A DNA stretch of 64,000 nucleotides from Streptomyces endophytica (GCF_026153355.1 NZ_CP110636.1:2604001-2668000), one strand, 5' to 3'; counted from the stretch's first letter, positions 16,405 through 26,371 are shown. Program-made: numbers and translations. Notes: generated by a model not told the origin, from the letters alone.

Positions 16405-19077
16405 ATGACTTCCAGCGCGCAGGGACCTGACCAGGTATCCGACGAGGGATCCGACCAGGCGTCCGGGCAAGCGGCCGACCGCGGCACGGGCGCCCGGCCC
16501 GCCCCGGAGAGCCGCCCGACGGCGAACGCGATGCGCCGCGCGCTCAAGCGGGCCCGCGACGGCGTGGCGCTGGACGTCGGCGAGGCCGTGGTGCTGCTGC
16601 AGGCCCGCGGCGCCGACCTGACGGACCTGTGCGCGTCCGCGGCCCGGGTGCGCGACGCCGGCCTGGAGGCCGCCGGCCGCCCCGGCGTCATCACGTACTC
16701 CAAGGGCGTCTTCATCCCCCTGACGCGGCTGTGCCGGGACAAGTGCCACTACTGCACCTTCGTCACCGTCCCCGGCAAGCTGCGCCGGGCCGGGCACGGG
16801 ATGTTCATGTCGCCCGACGAAGTGCTGGACATCGCCCGCCGCGGCGCCGAACTGGGCTGCAAGGAAGCCCTGTTCACCCTCGGGGACAAGCCCGAGGACC
16901 GCTGGCCCGAGGCCCGCGAATGGCTGGAGGCGCACGGCTACGACGACACGCTCTCGTACGTCCGCGCCATGGCCATCCGCGTCCTGGAGGAGACCGGACT
17001 GCTGCCGCACCTCAACCCCGGCGTGCTGTCCTGGACGGACTTCCAGCGGCTCAAGCCCGTCGCCCCGTCCCTGGGAATGATGCTGGAGACCACCGCCGAG
17101 CGCCTGTGGAGCGAGCCCGGCGGCCCGCACCACGGCTCACCGGACAAGGAACCGGCCGTCCGGCTGCGCGTCCTGGAGGACGCCGGCCGCTCCAACGTCC
17201 CCTTCACCAGCGGACTGCTGATCGGCATCGGCGAGACCTACGAGGAGCGCGCCGAGTCCCTGTTCGCGCTGCGCCGCATCCAGCGCGCCTACCACGGCAT
17301 CCAGGAACTGATCATGCAGAACTTCCGCGCCAAGCCGGACACGGCGATGCGCGGCATGCCGGACGCCGAACTGGAGGAGCTGGCCGCGACCATCGCGGTG
17401 GCCCGGCACATCATGGGCCCCTCGACCCGCATCCAGGCACCGCCCAACCTGGTCGACGGCGAGTACGCGCTGCTGATCGGCGCCGGCATCGACGACTGGG
17501 GCGGCGTCTCCCCGCTGACCCTGGACCACGTCAACCCCGAGCGGCCCTGGCCGCAGATCGAGGAGCTGACCGAGCACTGCGCCGCCGCCGGCTTCCGCCT
17601 GCGCGAACGGCTCCCCATCTACCCCGAGTTCCTCCAGCGCGGCGAACCCTGGCTCGACCCCCGACTGCTGCCGCACGTCCGCGCCCTCGCCGACCCGGAG
17701 ACGGGCCTGGCCGTCGAGGACGCGCCCGTCGTCGGCCGGCCCTGGCAGGAGCCCGACGAGGGCTTCACGATGAGCTCCTCGGGCCGTACGGACCTGCACC
17801 ACACCATCGACACCGAGGGCCGCAGCGCCGACCGCCGGGACGACTTCGACGAGGTCTACGGCGACTGGGAGGCACTGCGCGAGGCCGCCGCGCCCGGTAT
17901 GGCGCCCGAGCGCATCGACGCGGACGTACGGCAGGCGCTCTCCCGGGCCGCGGACGACCCCACCCGGCTCACCGACCCCGAGGCGCTGGCCCTGCTGCAC
18001 GCCGACGGACCGGCCCTCGACGCGCTCTGCCGCATCGCGGACGACCTGCGCCGCGCCACGGTCGGCGACGACGTCACCTACATCGTCACCAGGAACATCA
18101 ACTTCACCAACGTCTGCTACACCGGCTGCCGTTTCTGCGCCTTCGCCCAGCGCCGCACCGACGCCGACGCCTACACCCTCTCCCTCTCCCAGGTCGCCGA
18201 CCGCGCCCAGCAGGCCTGGGACGTGGGCGCCGTCGAGGTGTGCATGCAGGGCGGCATCCACCCCGATCTGCCCGGCACGGCCTACTTCGACATCGCGCGC
18301 GCCGTCAAGGAACGCGTCCCCGGCATGCACGTACACGCCTTCTCCCCCATGGAGGTGGTCAACGGCGCCACCCGCACCGGGCTGTCGATCCGCGAATGGC
18401 TGAGCGAGGCCAAGGCGGCCGGCCTGGACACGATCCCCGGCACCGCCGCCGAGATCCTCGACGACGAGGTCCGCTGGATCCTCACCAAGGGCAAACTCCC
18501 CACCGCCACCTGGGTCGAGGTCATCAAGACCGCCCACGAGCTGGGCATCCGCTCGTCCTCGACGATGATGTACGGCCATGTCGACCAGCCGCGCCACTGG
18601 CTCGGGCACCTCCGGCTGCTGGCCCGGATCCAGCAGGAGACCGGCGGCTTCACGGAGTTCGTCACGCTCCCGTTCATCCACACCAACGCGCCCGTCTACC
18701 TCGCCGGGATCGCCCGCCCCGGCCCGACGACCCGCGACAACCGCGCCGTGACGGCCATGGCCCGGGTCCTGCTGCACCCGCACATCACCAACATCCAGAC
18801 CAGCTGGGTCAAACTGGGCACGGAAGGCGCCGCGGAAATGCTCCGCTCCGGCGCCAACGACCTCGGCGGCACCTTGATGGAGGAGACCATCTCCCGTATG
18901 GCGGGCTCCAGTTACGGCTCCTACCGCTCCATCCAGGACCTGATCGCCATCGCCGACCGGGCCGGCCGCCCCGCCCGCCCCCGCACCACGACCTACGGCC
19001 CGGTCCCCGAGGAGCGCCGGGCGGCCGCCCTCGCCTCGGACGGCCACCTGCCGGAGCTGCTGCCGGTGGTGGACTGA
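16405..19077 (+). CDS. fbiC: FbiC, 7,8-didemethyl-8-hydroxy-5-deazariboflavin (FO) synthase
   Basis: This 890-aa protein is the bifunctional FO synthase, which condenses tyrosine with 5-amino-6-ribitylamino-uracil to form FO, the chromophore of coenzyme F420. Two radical-SAM domains are fused, as usual in actinobacteria: the CofG part with CRDKCHYC near residue 110 and the CofH part with CYTGCRFC near residue 572. Each has three cysteines for a 4Fe-4S cluster. The C-terminus [13 protein letters not shown] is typical. The first 45 residues are low-complexity. GGAGG touches the ATG without a spacer, so initiation may occur on a leaderless transcript. F420 users lie nearby at 2668 and 11155. Confidence 0.97.
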   Translation: MTSSAQGPDQVSDEGSDQASGQAADRGTGARPAPESRPTANAMRRALKRARDGVALDVGEAVVLLQARGADLTDLCASAARVRDAGLEAAGRPGVITYSKGVFIPLTRLCRDKCHYCTFVTVPGKLRRAGHGMFMSPDEVLDIARRGAELGCKEALFTLGDKPEDRWPEAREWLEAHGYDDTLSYVRAMAIRVLEETGLLPHLNPGVLSWTDFQRLKPVAPSLGMMLETTAERLWSEPGGPHHGSPDKEPAVRLRVLEDAGRSNVPFTSGLLIGIGETYEERAESLFALRRIQRAYHGIQELIMQNFRAKPDTAMRGMPDAELEELAATIAVARHIMGPSTRIQAPPNLVDGEYALLIGAGIDDWGGVSPLTLDHVNPERPWPQIEELTEHCAAAGFRLRERLPIYPEFLQRGEPWLDPRLLPHVRALADPETGLAVEDAPVVGRPWQEPDEGFTMSSSGRTDLHHTIDTEGRSADRRDDFDEVYGDWEALREAAAPGMAPERIDADVRQALSRAADDPTRLTDPEALALLHADGPALDALCRIADDLRRATVGDDVTYIVTRNINFTNVCYTGCRFCAFAQRRTDADAYTLSLSQVADRAQQAWDVGAVEVCMQGGIHPDLPGTAYFDIARAVKERVPGMHVHAFSPMEVVNGATRTGLSIREWLSEAKAAGLDTIPGTAAEILDDEVRWILTKGKLPTATWVEVIKTAHELGIRSSSTMMYGHVDQPRHWLGHLRLLARIQQETGGFTEFVTLPFIHTNAPVYLAGIARPGPTTRDNRAVTAMARVLLHPHITNIQTSWVKLGTEGAAEMLRSGANDLGGTLMEETISRMAGSSYGSYRSIQDLIAIADRAGRPARPRTTTYGPVPEERRAAALASDGHLPELLPVVD

Positions 19078-19174
19078 CCGCCCGCCGTAGTGGCCGGGTC
19101 ATCGCCATACCTGCCCCGGGAGCCACCGGCCGCAGTGGCCGGGACCCGGCCCGGCCCCTGTCTCGGCTCCCGCC

Positions 19175-19429
19175 TCAGTCCCCGTCGTACTCCGACTCGT
19201 GCTGGAGGATGCACTGCTGCCACTGGGACAGCGCCTCCTCGCGGTCGCCCCCGCTGTCCTGGGCGGCGACGATCAGGGCGTCGGCGGCCATCGCGGCGAG
19301 CCGCACGGCGATGTGGCAGACGTCGCTCTGGGGGAGCGGCCGGAGGAGTTCCACCGCGCCGTCGCTGTCCCCGGAGAGGGCCGAGGCGACAACGGCCATG
19401 GTGGTGCGATCCCACTCGTACTCGGACAT
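19175..19429 (-). CDS. Conserved hypothetical protein, 84 aa
   Basis: The small acidic, helical protein runs MSEYEWDRTTMAVVASALSG to LQHESEYDGD. It has no signal or membrane helix. I chose the ATG at 19429 because the conserved-looking sequence begins there; the frame stays open to 19588 but overlaps the next gene. No strong ribosome site is seen before the ATG. It lies in the gap after fbiC, convergent with it, and downstream of the D-2-hydroxyacid dehydrogenase gene on the same strand. I do not recognise the function. Confidence 0.65.
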   Translation of the reverse strand: MSEYEWDRTTMAVVASALSGDSDGAVELLRPLPQSDVCHIAVRLAAMAADALIVAAQDSGGDREEALSQWQQCILQHESEYDGD

Positions 19430-19493
19430 GGGGAAAGCATGCCCACCGTGCGGCGCCGCCATCATCGAACGGATGAGCCCGGCGCGTTGCGCA

Positions 19494-20453
19494 TCAGTTG
19501 AGTTGACGCACCGGGCTGCCCGCCAGAAAGGCGGTGATGTCCTCGACGGCCTGCTGGAAGTACCCCTCGTAGTTGCGGCGGGTGACATAGCCGAGGTGCG
19601 GGAGCGCGAGCACGTTCGGGAGGGTGCGGAAGGGGTGACCGGCCGGCAGCGGCTCCTGGTCGAAGACGTCCAGGCCGGCCCCGGCGATCCAGTTCTCGCG
19701 CAGCGCCCGCAGCAGCGCCTCCTGGTCGACGATCGCGGCGCGCGAGGTGTTGACGAGGTAGCTCGTGGGCCGCATCCGGCGGAGTTCGTCCGCGCCGAGC
19801 AGCCCCCGGGTGCGGTCGCCGAGCACCAGATGGACGGAGACGTAATCGGCGGCCTCCAGGAGCTCTTCCTTGGTGGCGGCGGCGCGTACGCCCACCTCCG
19901 CGGCGCGCTCGGCGGTCAGGTTCCGGCTCCACGCCACCACGTCCATGCCGAAGGCCAGGCCGATCCGGGCGACCCGGCTGCCGATCTTGCCGAGGCCGAG
20001 CAGCCCGAGCGTACGGCCGTGCAGATCGGCGCCGAGGGTGGACTGCCAGGGGCCGCCGGCCTGCATCGCGGTGCTCTCGGTGGCGACGTTGCGGGCGAGG
20101 CCCAGAATCAGCGCCCAGGTCAGTTCGACGGGCGGCTCGGTGTTGCTGGCGGTGCCGCACACGGTGATCCCGTGCCGGGCGGCGGCCGCCAGGTCGATGG
20201 CGGCATTCCGCATCCCGGAGGTGATCAGCAGCCGGAGCCGGGGCAGCCGGGTGAGCAGCGAGGCGGGGAACGGGGTGCGCTCACGCATCGCCACGACGAT
20301 CTCGCAGTCGCCGATCGCCGCGACCACCTCGTCCTCGGAGCGGAACGGCTCGCGCAGCGTACGGACCTCGACGGTGCCGCCCAGCGGTGACCAGTCGGCC
20401 AGGGAGAGGGCGACGCCCTGGTAGTCGTCGAGTACGGCGCAGCGCGGTGTCAT
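19494..20453 (-). CDS. D-2-hydroxyacid dehydrogenase family protein
   Basis: This 319-aa NAD-dependent dehydrogenase has the split substrate domain at the ends and the nucleotide domain in the middle. The Rossmann motif GLLGLGKIGSRVARIGLAFG lies near residue 148; NTSRAAIVDQEALLRAL, the active-site LDVFDQEPLP (Glu) and ALPHLGYVTRRNYE (His) follow. Length fits the phosphoglycerate/glyoxylate reductase group. The N-terminus is short (MTPRCAVLDDYQ), typical of the hydroxyacid dehydrogenases annotated as YoaD-like. It is divergent from the ADP-ribosylglycohydrolase gene. The substrate is unknown. Confidence 0.92.
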   Translation of the reverse strand: MTPRCAVLDDYQGVALSLADWSPLGGTVEVRTLREPFRSEDEVVAAIGDCEIVVAMRERTPFPASLLTRLPRLRLLITSGMRNAAIDLAAAARHGITVCGTASNTEPPVELTWALILGLARNVATESTAMQAGGPWQSTLGADLHGRTLGLLGLGKIGSRVARIGLAFGMDVVAWSRNLTAERAAEVGVRAAATKEELLEAADYVSVHLVLGDRTRGLLGADELRRMRPTSYLVNTSRAAIVDQEALLRALRENWIAGAGLDVFDQEPLPAGHPFRTLPNVLALPHLGYVTRRNYEGYFQQAVEDITAFLAGSPVRQLN

Positions 20454-20629
20454 AGGAGATCTCCCGGAGGTGCAGTTCGGCGGTCATCCGGACCGTAGCG
20501 CCCAAAAGCCGCCTAGCCAGCGACTATGCGCATACTCACCTGGCCGGAAACTGATCAATCCCGGTCGATTACAGTGCTGCGCCAGGGGCCCCGCAAGGCC
20601 CCGGAACGTGGTGAGCTTCGGGAGGCACA

Positions 20630-21751
20630 GTGAGCGCAGCAGGAGGCGGCGCCGCCATCTGGGGGCGCGCGGAACAGCAGGACTTCCGCAGCCGGGTACG
20701 CGGCTGCCTGCTCGGCGGTGCCATCGGCGATGCGCTCGGTGCCGGTATCGAATTCGACTCGCTCGACGCCATCCGCACGGCGCACGGCCAGGAGGGCGTG
20801 ACCGAATTCGTACCCGCCTTCGGGCGGCGCGGTGCGGTCACCGACGACACCCAGATGACCCTGTTCACCGTCGACGGGCTGATCCGCGCCCAGGTACGCC
20901 GCGACACCGGCGCCTGGCACCCGCCCACCGACGTCCACCGCGCCTACCTGCGCTGGGCCGCCACCCAGCACGACTGGGGCCCCGACGAGCGCAAGACGGA
21001 CGACGGCTGGCTGGCCCGCGAGGAGTGGCTGTACGCCCGCCGCGCGCCCGGCCGGGCCTGCCTGAGCGGTCTCGGCGACGAGGTGATGGGCACCCTGGAG
21101 GCACCGAAGAACCCGGACTCCAAGGGGTGCGGCGCGGTCATGCGCTCGGCACCGTTCGGGCTGCTGGTCGGCTGGGAGCCGCAGCTGGTCTTCCAGCTCG
21201 CCGCGGAGTGCGCGGCGCAGACGCACGGCCACCCCACCGGCTATCTGGCGGCCGGCGCGTTCGCCGTCATCAGCCACTCACTGGCCCGTGGCGAGGACCT
21301 CGACAGCGCGGTGCAGAAGTCGCTGGCCCACCTGGCCACCCGCCCCGGCCACGAGGAGACCACCGAGGCCCTCAAGCGCGCGCTGGGCGCCGTACGGCAG
21401 GGCATGCCGGCGCCGGCCCGGGTGGAGTCGCTGGGCGAGGGCTGGACGGCCGAGGAGGCGCTGTCCATCGGCGTCTACTGCGCACTGGTCGCCGAGGACA
21501 TCCGGCACGGCCTGCTGCTCGCCGTCAACCACGGCGGCGACAGCGACTCCACCGGCGCCATCTGCGGCAACCTCCTCGGCACCCTGCACGGCGAAACGGC
21601 GCTGCCGCCGGACTGGCTGGTCGAACTGGAGGGCCGGGCCACGATCCTGCAACTCGCCGACGACTTCGCCATGGAAATGACCCAGGGCCCCGCCCTGCAC
21701 GGCCCGGCCGGCTCGGCCCTGGGGTGGCTGGCACGGTATCCGCGGGCGTAG
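20630..21751 (+). CDS. ADP-ribosylglycohydrolase family protein
   Basis: This 373-aa protein removes ADP-ribose from proteins or small molecules in related enzymes (DraG/ARH fold). Metal-binding motifs are clear: GCLLGGAIGDALG near residue 26, TDDTQM near residue 67 and VNHGGDSDSTGAICGNLLG near residue 300. The fold is all-helical and cytosolic. The start is a GTG behind GGAGG. It is followed by GGGCCCTTACGG-type short repeats and then by the IS element. The neighbouring genes give no clear hint of the target. Confidence 0.93.
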   Translation: MSAAGGGAAIWGRAEQQDFRSRVRGCLLGGAIGDALGAGIEFDSLDAIRTAHGQEGVTEFVPAFGRRGAVTDDTQMTLFTVDGLIRAQVRRDTGAWHPPTDVHRAYLRWAATQHDWGPDERKTDDGWLAREEWLYARRAPGRACLSGLGDEVMGTLEAPKNPDSKGCGAVMRSAPFGLLVGWEPQLVFQLAAECAAQTHGHPTGYLAAGAFAVISHSLARGEDLDSAVQKSLAHLATRPGHEETTEALKRALGAVRQGMPAPARVESLGEGWTAEEALSIGVYCALVAEDIRHGLLLAVNHGGDSDSTGAICGNLLGTLHGETALPPDWLVELEGRATILQLADDFAMEMTQGPALHGPAGSALGWLARYPRA

Positions 21752-21893
21752 GGGCTTGGGCGCGGGGGATTAGGGCGTAAGGGATAGGGCTTCACGGGAA
21801 GGGCCGAAGGTGCCGGGGCTCGGCGGGCCCTTATGGGCCTTTGCGGGCCCTTACGGACCTTGCGGGCCCTTACGGGAGAGCCGAACACTTTCC

Positions 21894-23173
21894 CTAGTAC
21901 TGCAACCGCATGTGGGGTGTGTGGCCGCGGTGTTGGTAGTGGCTGTGGCGGGCTCGGGCTTGGCTGTGTCTGCGGAAGTGTGACCAGTGCAGACGGTGTT
22001 CGTTGGTGTGACAGTGGGGTGTGCGGGCGAGGTGCCCGATCAGGCGGCGGATTTCGGGGACGCTGAGGGGTACGAGGTCGTGTTCGTCGCATCCGCTGCC
22101 CCTTTTGCGGCTTGTGTTGCGCGGACGGCGGTCAGGTAGGCCAGGGCCGCCATGGCCAGGGTGATGTGCCGGTACCAGGCCCGGTAGTGCCGCACCTGGT
22201 AGTGATCCAGGCCGCACTCGCCCTTGGCGCTCTGGAAGCACTCCTCCACCGCCCACCGCGCTCCAGCCACCTTGACCAGGTCTTTCAGACGCGTAGAGAC
22301 CGGTCCGAAGCAGACGTAGTAGGCGATGTCGGCAGGGTTGCTGATGTTGCGGCGGGCCAGCACCCAGTGCCCGAACCCGTTCTCCTGTCGCGGCCTGAGG
22401 GCGGCGCGGGCCCAGTGATAGATCCTCTGGCCGTGGGCGCCGGCTCCCGCCGAGAGCGGTTTCCATGCCTGCTTCGGGCGGGTGGCGATCAGCTCGTCGA
22501 CCCGGTACTGCCAGCCGTCGAGACCGGTCACCGTGTCGTTGACCTTGGTGGCCACCACATAAGCCACCTTGCGTTCTTCCAGCCAGGACCGAAAATGGCG
22601 GACTTGTCCGTAGGCCTCGTCGGTGGTGACCCAGGCGAAGGGCACGGCCGCGTCCAGGGCGCGTTGCAGCATCCACTTCAGGTGCTCGATCTTGGTGGCG
22701 AAGGGCACCTCGTCGCCGATCTTGGCCGCCCGGCACCGGGCGCGGTCGTCCGTCCAGGAGGCGGGCAGATACAGCTCGCGGTCGATCAACGCCCGCCCCC
22801 GGGTGGAGGCATAGGCCAAGAACGTGCCGACCTGGCAGTTCTCCCTGCGTCCGGCGGTGCCGGAGTACTGCCGCTGGACCCCGGCTGACTTGGTGCCCTT
22901 CTTCACAAAGCCGGTGTCGTCGCCGATGAGGATCCCGTCCTTGGTCCCGATGGTTTCCACGACGAAGTCGCGGACGTCGTCACGGACGGCGTTCTCGTCC
23001 CAGTCCGAATGGTTCAGCAGCCGCTGGACGCCGTCCGGGCGGAGCTGGCCGACCTGCTCGGCCAGCGTCCAGCCGTTCTTCCTCTCCAAAGGGGCCAGGA
23101 GGCCCCGCAGGTAGTCCAAGGCCCGGTCTCGTGGCTCTGACCTGCCGAAACGATGCCCGATGCGGGCATGCAA
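21894..23173 (-). CDS. IS701-like DDE transposase, frame broken at 22099-22102
   Basis: The first 377 residues read LHARIGHRFGRSEPRDRALD to KGAADATN with the DDE residues in IGDDTGFVKKG, VTTDEAYG and VEECFQSAKGECGLDHYQVR. The reading frame then ends early at 22040. Adding one G to the run of four (CCCC at 22099-22102 on the + strand) restores the expected tail, DEHDLVPLSVPEIRRLIGH, for 426 residues. That tail is encoded through the terminal repeat and stops at a TAG inside the flanking CTAG target site. The start is uncertain: TTG at 23173 is used here, but coding similarity reaches about 60 bases further upstream (TVEQIESWSEGIAD) with only CTG codons. Confidence 0.82.
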
Positions 23174-23284
23174 ATCCGCTATTCCCTCGGACCACGACTC
23201 GATCTGCTCAACCGTCAGCGACTTCTCACACAGTCACACCAACGAGCCCCAGCCCACACGGTCACACCACATGCGGTTGCAGTA
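21898..23284 (-). mobile_element. IS701-family-like insertion sequence, 1387 bp
   Basis: The ends are inverted repeats: TACTGCAACCGCATGTGG at 21898-21915 and its complement at 23267-23284. The element is flanked by a direct CTAG at 21894-21897 and 23285-23288, the four-base target duplication known for IS701 relatives. One transposase gene fills the element on the minus strand. The nearly perfect ends and intact duplication indicate recent insertion. Confidence 0.9.
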
Positions 23285-23444
23285 CTAGGGGACCCGAGCG
23301 CCCCCTCGGGGCCACAACGGCGCGGGGGGCGGCGGCATTCCCGGCCCAGGCCCTTACGGGCAGGTCGAACACCTCCCGTAGGGGACGCGAGCGCCCCCTC
23401 GGGGGCCACAACAGGCCGGGGGGCGGAGGCATTCCGTCCCCTTC

Positions 23445-25031
23445 TCAAGGCGCCCGCACCCCCCGTACCCCGTCCGACCCGTCCCCCTGCTCCGGGATGC
23501 CCGCAACGCCCGCAACGCCCGCCGCGGTGCCTCCGGTGTCCCCGTCGCCGTCCCCCTCCCCGTCGTTGATCCGTGCCAGCACCGCGTCGCGTTCCGGGGT
23601 GGCCTCGGGCCGCAGGTGGCCGAGCAGGACGAAGAGCAGCAGCGAGGTGGCGACCGGGGCGGCGATCTGGATCTGGAGTTGGACGCCGTTCAGGCCGTAG
23701 TTGGTCAGCCAGAACGCGAACAGGCCGGCCGCCCAGGACACCAGGGCCGCGGTGGGGCCCGAGCGGCGGAAGATCCGCACCATGCCGAGCAGGAACGGGA
23801 TGGAGATCGGCCCGACCAGCCCGGCCACCCACTTGATGACGACGGTGATGATGTCCTTGAACGTGGGCGAGTTGACCTGGGTCGCGATCGCCATCGACAG
23901 GCCCAGGAACGCGACCGTCGACAGCCGCGCGGCCAGCAGCCCGGCCCGGTGCGACCACTCGCGCGCCCGCGCCGAGAGGGCCGGCGCGATGTCGCGGGTG
24001 AACACCGCGGAGATGGCGTTGGCGTCCGAGGAACACATGGCCATCGTGTGGGAGAAGAAGCCGACGATCACCAGCCCCAGCAGCCCGTGCGGCAGCAGGC
24101 GTTCGGTCAGCACCGCATACGCGTCGGAGGCGTCCGGCCGGTGCGCCGTGACCAGCAGCGGCGCGGCCCACATCGGGAAGAAGAGGACGGCCGGCCAGAC
24201 GAACCACAGCGCCGCGGACAGCCGCGCGGAGCGCTTGGCCTGCCGGGCGCTGCCCGTCGCCATGAAGCGCTGCGCCTGGTTCCACATCCCGCCGCTGTAC
24301 TCGAAGGTCTTGATGAAGAGATAGGCGAGCAGAAAGGTGAAGGTGTACGGGCCGACGGTGGGCCGGGTGTGGGTGTCCGGCAGCTCGCCCCATACGGTCC
24401 ACAGCGCGCTGACGCCCCCCAGCTTCCCCAGAACGGTGACCAGCATCGCGACGCCCGCCAGCAGCTGGATGACGAACTGCCCCAGCTCGGTCAGCGCATC
24501 CGCCCACAGACCGCCGACCGTGCAGTAGACGCCGGTGATCACGCCCGTGATGAGGATGCCCTGGTGGAGCGAGATCCCGGTGAAGACGGACAGCAGGGTG
24601 GCGATCGCGGCCCACTTGGCGCCCACGTCGACGATCTTCAGCAGCACACCGGACCAGGCCAGCGCCTGCTGCGTCGGCAGGTTGTAGCGGCTCTTGAGGT
24701 ACTCCAGCGGCGAGGCGACACCCAGCCGCGACCGCAGCCGGTTCAGCCGGCCGGCGAACAGCTGGGAGCCGATGGCGACCCCGATCGCGATGGGGAAGGA
24801 CCAGGTCACGTACGAGGTGACCCCGTATTGGTAGGCGATCCCGGCGTACCCGGTGAACATCACCGCGCTGTAGCCGGACATGTGGTGGGAGATCCCGGAG
24901 AGCCACCACGGCATCCGGCCGCCCGCGGTGAAGAAGTCGCTGACGTCGTCCACCCGTTTGTGCGACCACACACCGATCGCGACCATCACACCGAAGTAGC
25001 CGATGAGCACGGCCCAGTCGAGACTGTTCAT
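23445..25031 (-). CDS. Sodium:solute symporter family protein
   Basis: This 528-aa integral membrane protein of the SSS (SLC5) family has about 13 hydrophobic helices beginning with SLDWAVLIGYFGVMVAIGVW and the typical SDFFTAGGRMPWWLSGISHH segment near residue 45. Other signs are WGELPD, GGMWNQAQRFMATGSARQAK and ANAISAVFTRDIAP. It should import a solute with Na+. The ATG at 25031 has GGAGGGGG upstream; the frame is open for ten codons before it. The C-terminal 35 residues are Gly/Asp-rich and low complexity. The substrate cannot be read from the sequence. Confidence 0.92.
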   Translation of the reverse strand: MNSLDWAVLIGYFGVMVAIGVWSHKRVDDVSDFFTAGGRMPWWLSGISHHMSGYSAVMFTGYAGIAYQYGVTSYVTWSFPIAIGVAIGSQLFAGRLNRLRSRLGVASPLEYLKSRYNLPTQQALAWSGVLLKIVDVGAKWAAIATLLSVFTGISLHQGILITGVITGVYCTVGGLWADALTELGQFVIQLLAGVAMLVTVLGKLGGVSALWTVWGELPDTHTRPTVGPYTFTFLLAYLFIKTFEYSGGMWNQAQRFMATGSARQAKRSARLSAALWFVWPAVLFFPMWAAPLLVTAHRPDASDAYAVLTERLLPHGLLGLVIVGFFSHTMAMCSSDANAISAVFTRDIAPALSARAREWSHRAGLLAARLSTVAFLGLSMAIATQVNSPTFKDIITVVIKWVAGLVGPISIPFLLGMVRIFRRSGPTAALVSWAAGLFAFWLTNYGLNGVQLQIQIAAPVATSLLLFVLLGHLRPEATPERDAVLARINDGEGDGDGDTGGTAAGVAGVAGIPEQGDGSDGVRGVRAP

Positions 25032-25462
25032 GCCCCCTCCAGGGGTCCGCCTTATGAACATCGATCACTTCGCCGTGATGCGTTCCGCGGCGCCGTGCCC
25101 CCGCTCGGGAGCGGGAAACTCCAGGAACTCCCGGGATTGAAGCGTCCGTTGAGCGTGCCGGTCAAGACTCCCGACAATCACAGATATGAACAGCGATCAG
25201 GGAACTGGACTTATGCGCCTTCCCTTGACCACCCGGAACGTTGTCACCCCCGCGCACAGACAGCGCCACAGACAGCGCCACCGACAGGGCCACTACGGAA
25301 ACCCACTACGGAAACGGCCGCCGCATCCCCGGCCAGCACAACGGCCGTACGGGTGCGGAACCCGTACGGCCGTAAAGGGAGGGAAGGAGCGTGGAAAGGG
25401 AGCGCGGAATGGCGGTGCGGAAAGGCGGTGCGACCGCTACCCCCTCAGCTCAGCCGCTGCCG
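25032..25462. other. Intergenic region with terminator and short repeats
   Basis: This gap holds the promoter side of the symporter gene and the 3' side of the SDR gene. I see short repeats of CAGACAGCGCCAC near 25257 and CACTACGGAAAC near 25291, and the hairpin at 25342. The basic, low-complexity frame on the + strand here is not convincing as a gene. Confidence 0.5.
25342..25372 (-). terminator. Terminator hairpin of the SDR gene
   Basis: CGGCCGTACGGG at 25342-25353 pairs perfectly with CCCGTACGGCCG at 25361-25372 around seven bases, 90 bases after the SDR stop. Confidence 0.75.
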
Positions 25463-26248
25463 CTACCGCATCAGCTCACCCGCGTTGACCAGCAGCGACT
25501 GGCCCGTGATGGCGCGCGCCCGGTCGGACGCCAGGAAGACCGCGGTCTCGGCCACATCGGCATCCATGGCCAGCTCCGGCAGCGCCATCCGCTCGGTGAG
25601 CCGCCCGAGCACCTCGGACTCCGCCACGCCCTCGGCCTGCGCCTGGAACCGTACGTACGCCTCGACCGGCGGGCCCCACATCCAGCCCGGCTGCACGGTG
25701 TTGACGCGTATCCGGTCCGGTCCCAGCTCGCGGGCGAGCGAGTACATCGCCGAGACCAGCCCGCCCTTCGACGCCGCGTACGCCGCCTGCCGCACCTGCG
25801 AGGGCGCCGCGACCGACGACTGGGTGCCGATGAACACCACCGAACCCCCGCCGCGCGCGGTCAGCGACGGCAGACAGGCCCGGGTCATCCGCAGCGTGCC
25901 GAAGAGGTTGACGTCCACGACGTCGCGCCAGGAGTCGAAGTCGGCGTCCCGCAGCCCGCCGAACAACGAGTCCAGCGCCGCGACATGGATCACCGCGTCG
26001 ATCCCGCCGAACCGCTCCACCGCCAGCGCGGCCAGCGCCGTGCACTGCGCCTCGTCACCGATGTCGGTCACCCGCCAGGCGGTACGCGTCCCCGAAGGGT
26101 CGATCCGCGCCGCCGACTTGGCGAGGTTCACCTCCGTACGCGCGCCCAGCACCACCGAGGCGCCGTCCCGCACACAGGCCGCCGCGACCTGATGGCCGAG
26201 GCCGGGCCCCACGCCCGAGACGACGACGGTCTTGTTCCGCAGCAGCAT
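25463..26248 (-). CDS. SDR family oxidoreductase of the CTGAC-N5-GTCAG regulon
   Basis: This 261-aa short-chain dehydrogenase has a slightly unusual cofactor motif, SGVGPGLGHQ (residues 11-20), VIHVAALDS, the Ser in FIGTQSSVAA, YAASK with the catalytic Tyr and Lys, and VNTVQPGWMWGPP. The variant VGPGLG is typical of SDRs annotated in steroid or terpene degradation clusters. Its promoter region carries the palindromic operator at 26284-26298, linking it to the oxidoreductase cluster at 2668-9207 although it is 17 kb away. AGATG-type spacing precedes the ATG, with CGGAGGCGG as the likely ribosome site. A perfect hairpin follows. Confidence 0.9.
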   Translation of the reverse strand: MLLRNKTVVVSGVGPGLGHQVAAACVRDGASVVLGARTEVNLAKSAARIDPSGTRTAWRVTDIGDEAQCTALAALAVERFGGIDAVIHVAALDSLFGGLRDADFDSWRDVVDVNLFGTLRMTRACLPSLTARGGGSVVFIGTQSSVAAPSQVRQAAYAASKGGLVSAMYSLARELGPDRIRVNTVQPGWMWGPPVEAYVRFQAQAEGVAESEVLGRLTERMALPELAMDADVAETAVFLASDRARAITGQSLLVNAGELMR

Positions 26249-26283
26249 CTCCGCCTCCGGACATCGCGCACCACGCCCATCTC

Positions 26284-26298
26284 CTGACGAGTCGTCAG
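26284..26298. promoter_or_regulatory. Palindromic operator, site 3
   Basis: CTGACGAGTCGTCAG, extended by C/G to an eight-plus-eight symmetry, lies 35 bases upstream of the SDR start at 26248. It matches sites 2623, 4665 and 28082. Confidence 0.7.
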
Positions 26299-26371
26299 GT
26301 TAGGGTGCCCGCCCCGAAAGCAACAGGCCCGTCCCGCCGTGGATTTCGCGTCCGGCCGTGCTGCCGCCCGG

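Larger units (their letters stand above)
21866..23440 (+). repeat. Two tandem repeats of about 95 bp, the first split by an insertion sequence
   Basis: The second copy (about 23349-23440) contains GGCCCTTACGGG, TCGAACACCTCCCGTAGGGG and GAGCGCCCCCTCGGGGGC. The first copy has the same order but is cut in two: its left part ends at the CTAG at 21894-21897 and its right part resumes at the CTAG at 23285. Rejoining across one CTAG restores a copy about 85 percent like the second. Short GGGCCCTTACGG repeats at 21820-21880 are related. Confidence 0.7.

Noticed and set aside
16629..20390. A 1253-codon open frame overlapping fbiC and neighbours in another frame
   Set aside because: It is Arg/Pro/Gly-rich nonsense produced by GC-rich codon positions, and it crosses fbiC, the following gap and genes on the other strand.
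25186..25488. A + strand 100-codon frame between the symporter and SDR genes
   Set aside because: It is made of His/Arg/Gln repeats from short DNA repeats and passes through a perfect terminator hairpin.
23616..26192. 858-codon + strand frame across the symporter and SDR genes
   Set aside because: It is the antisense of two recognisable minus-strand genes and spans their intergenic gap.
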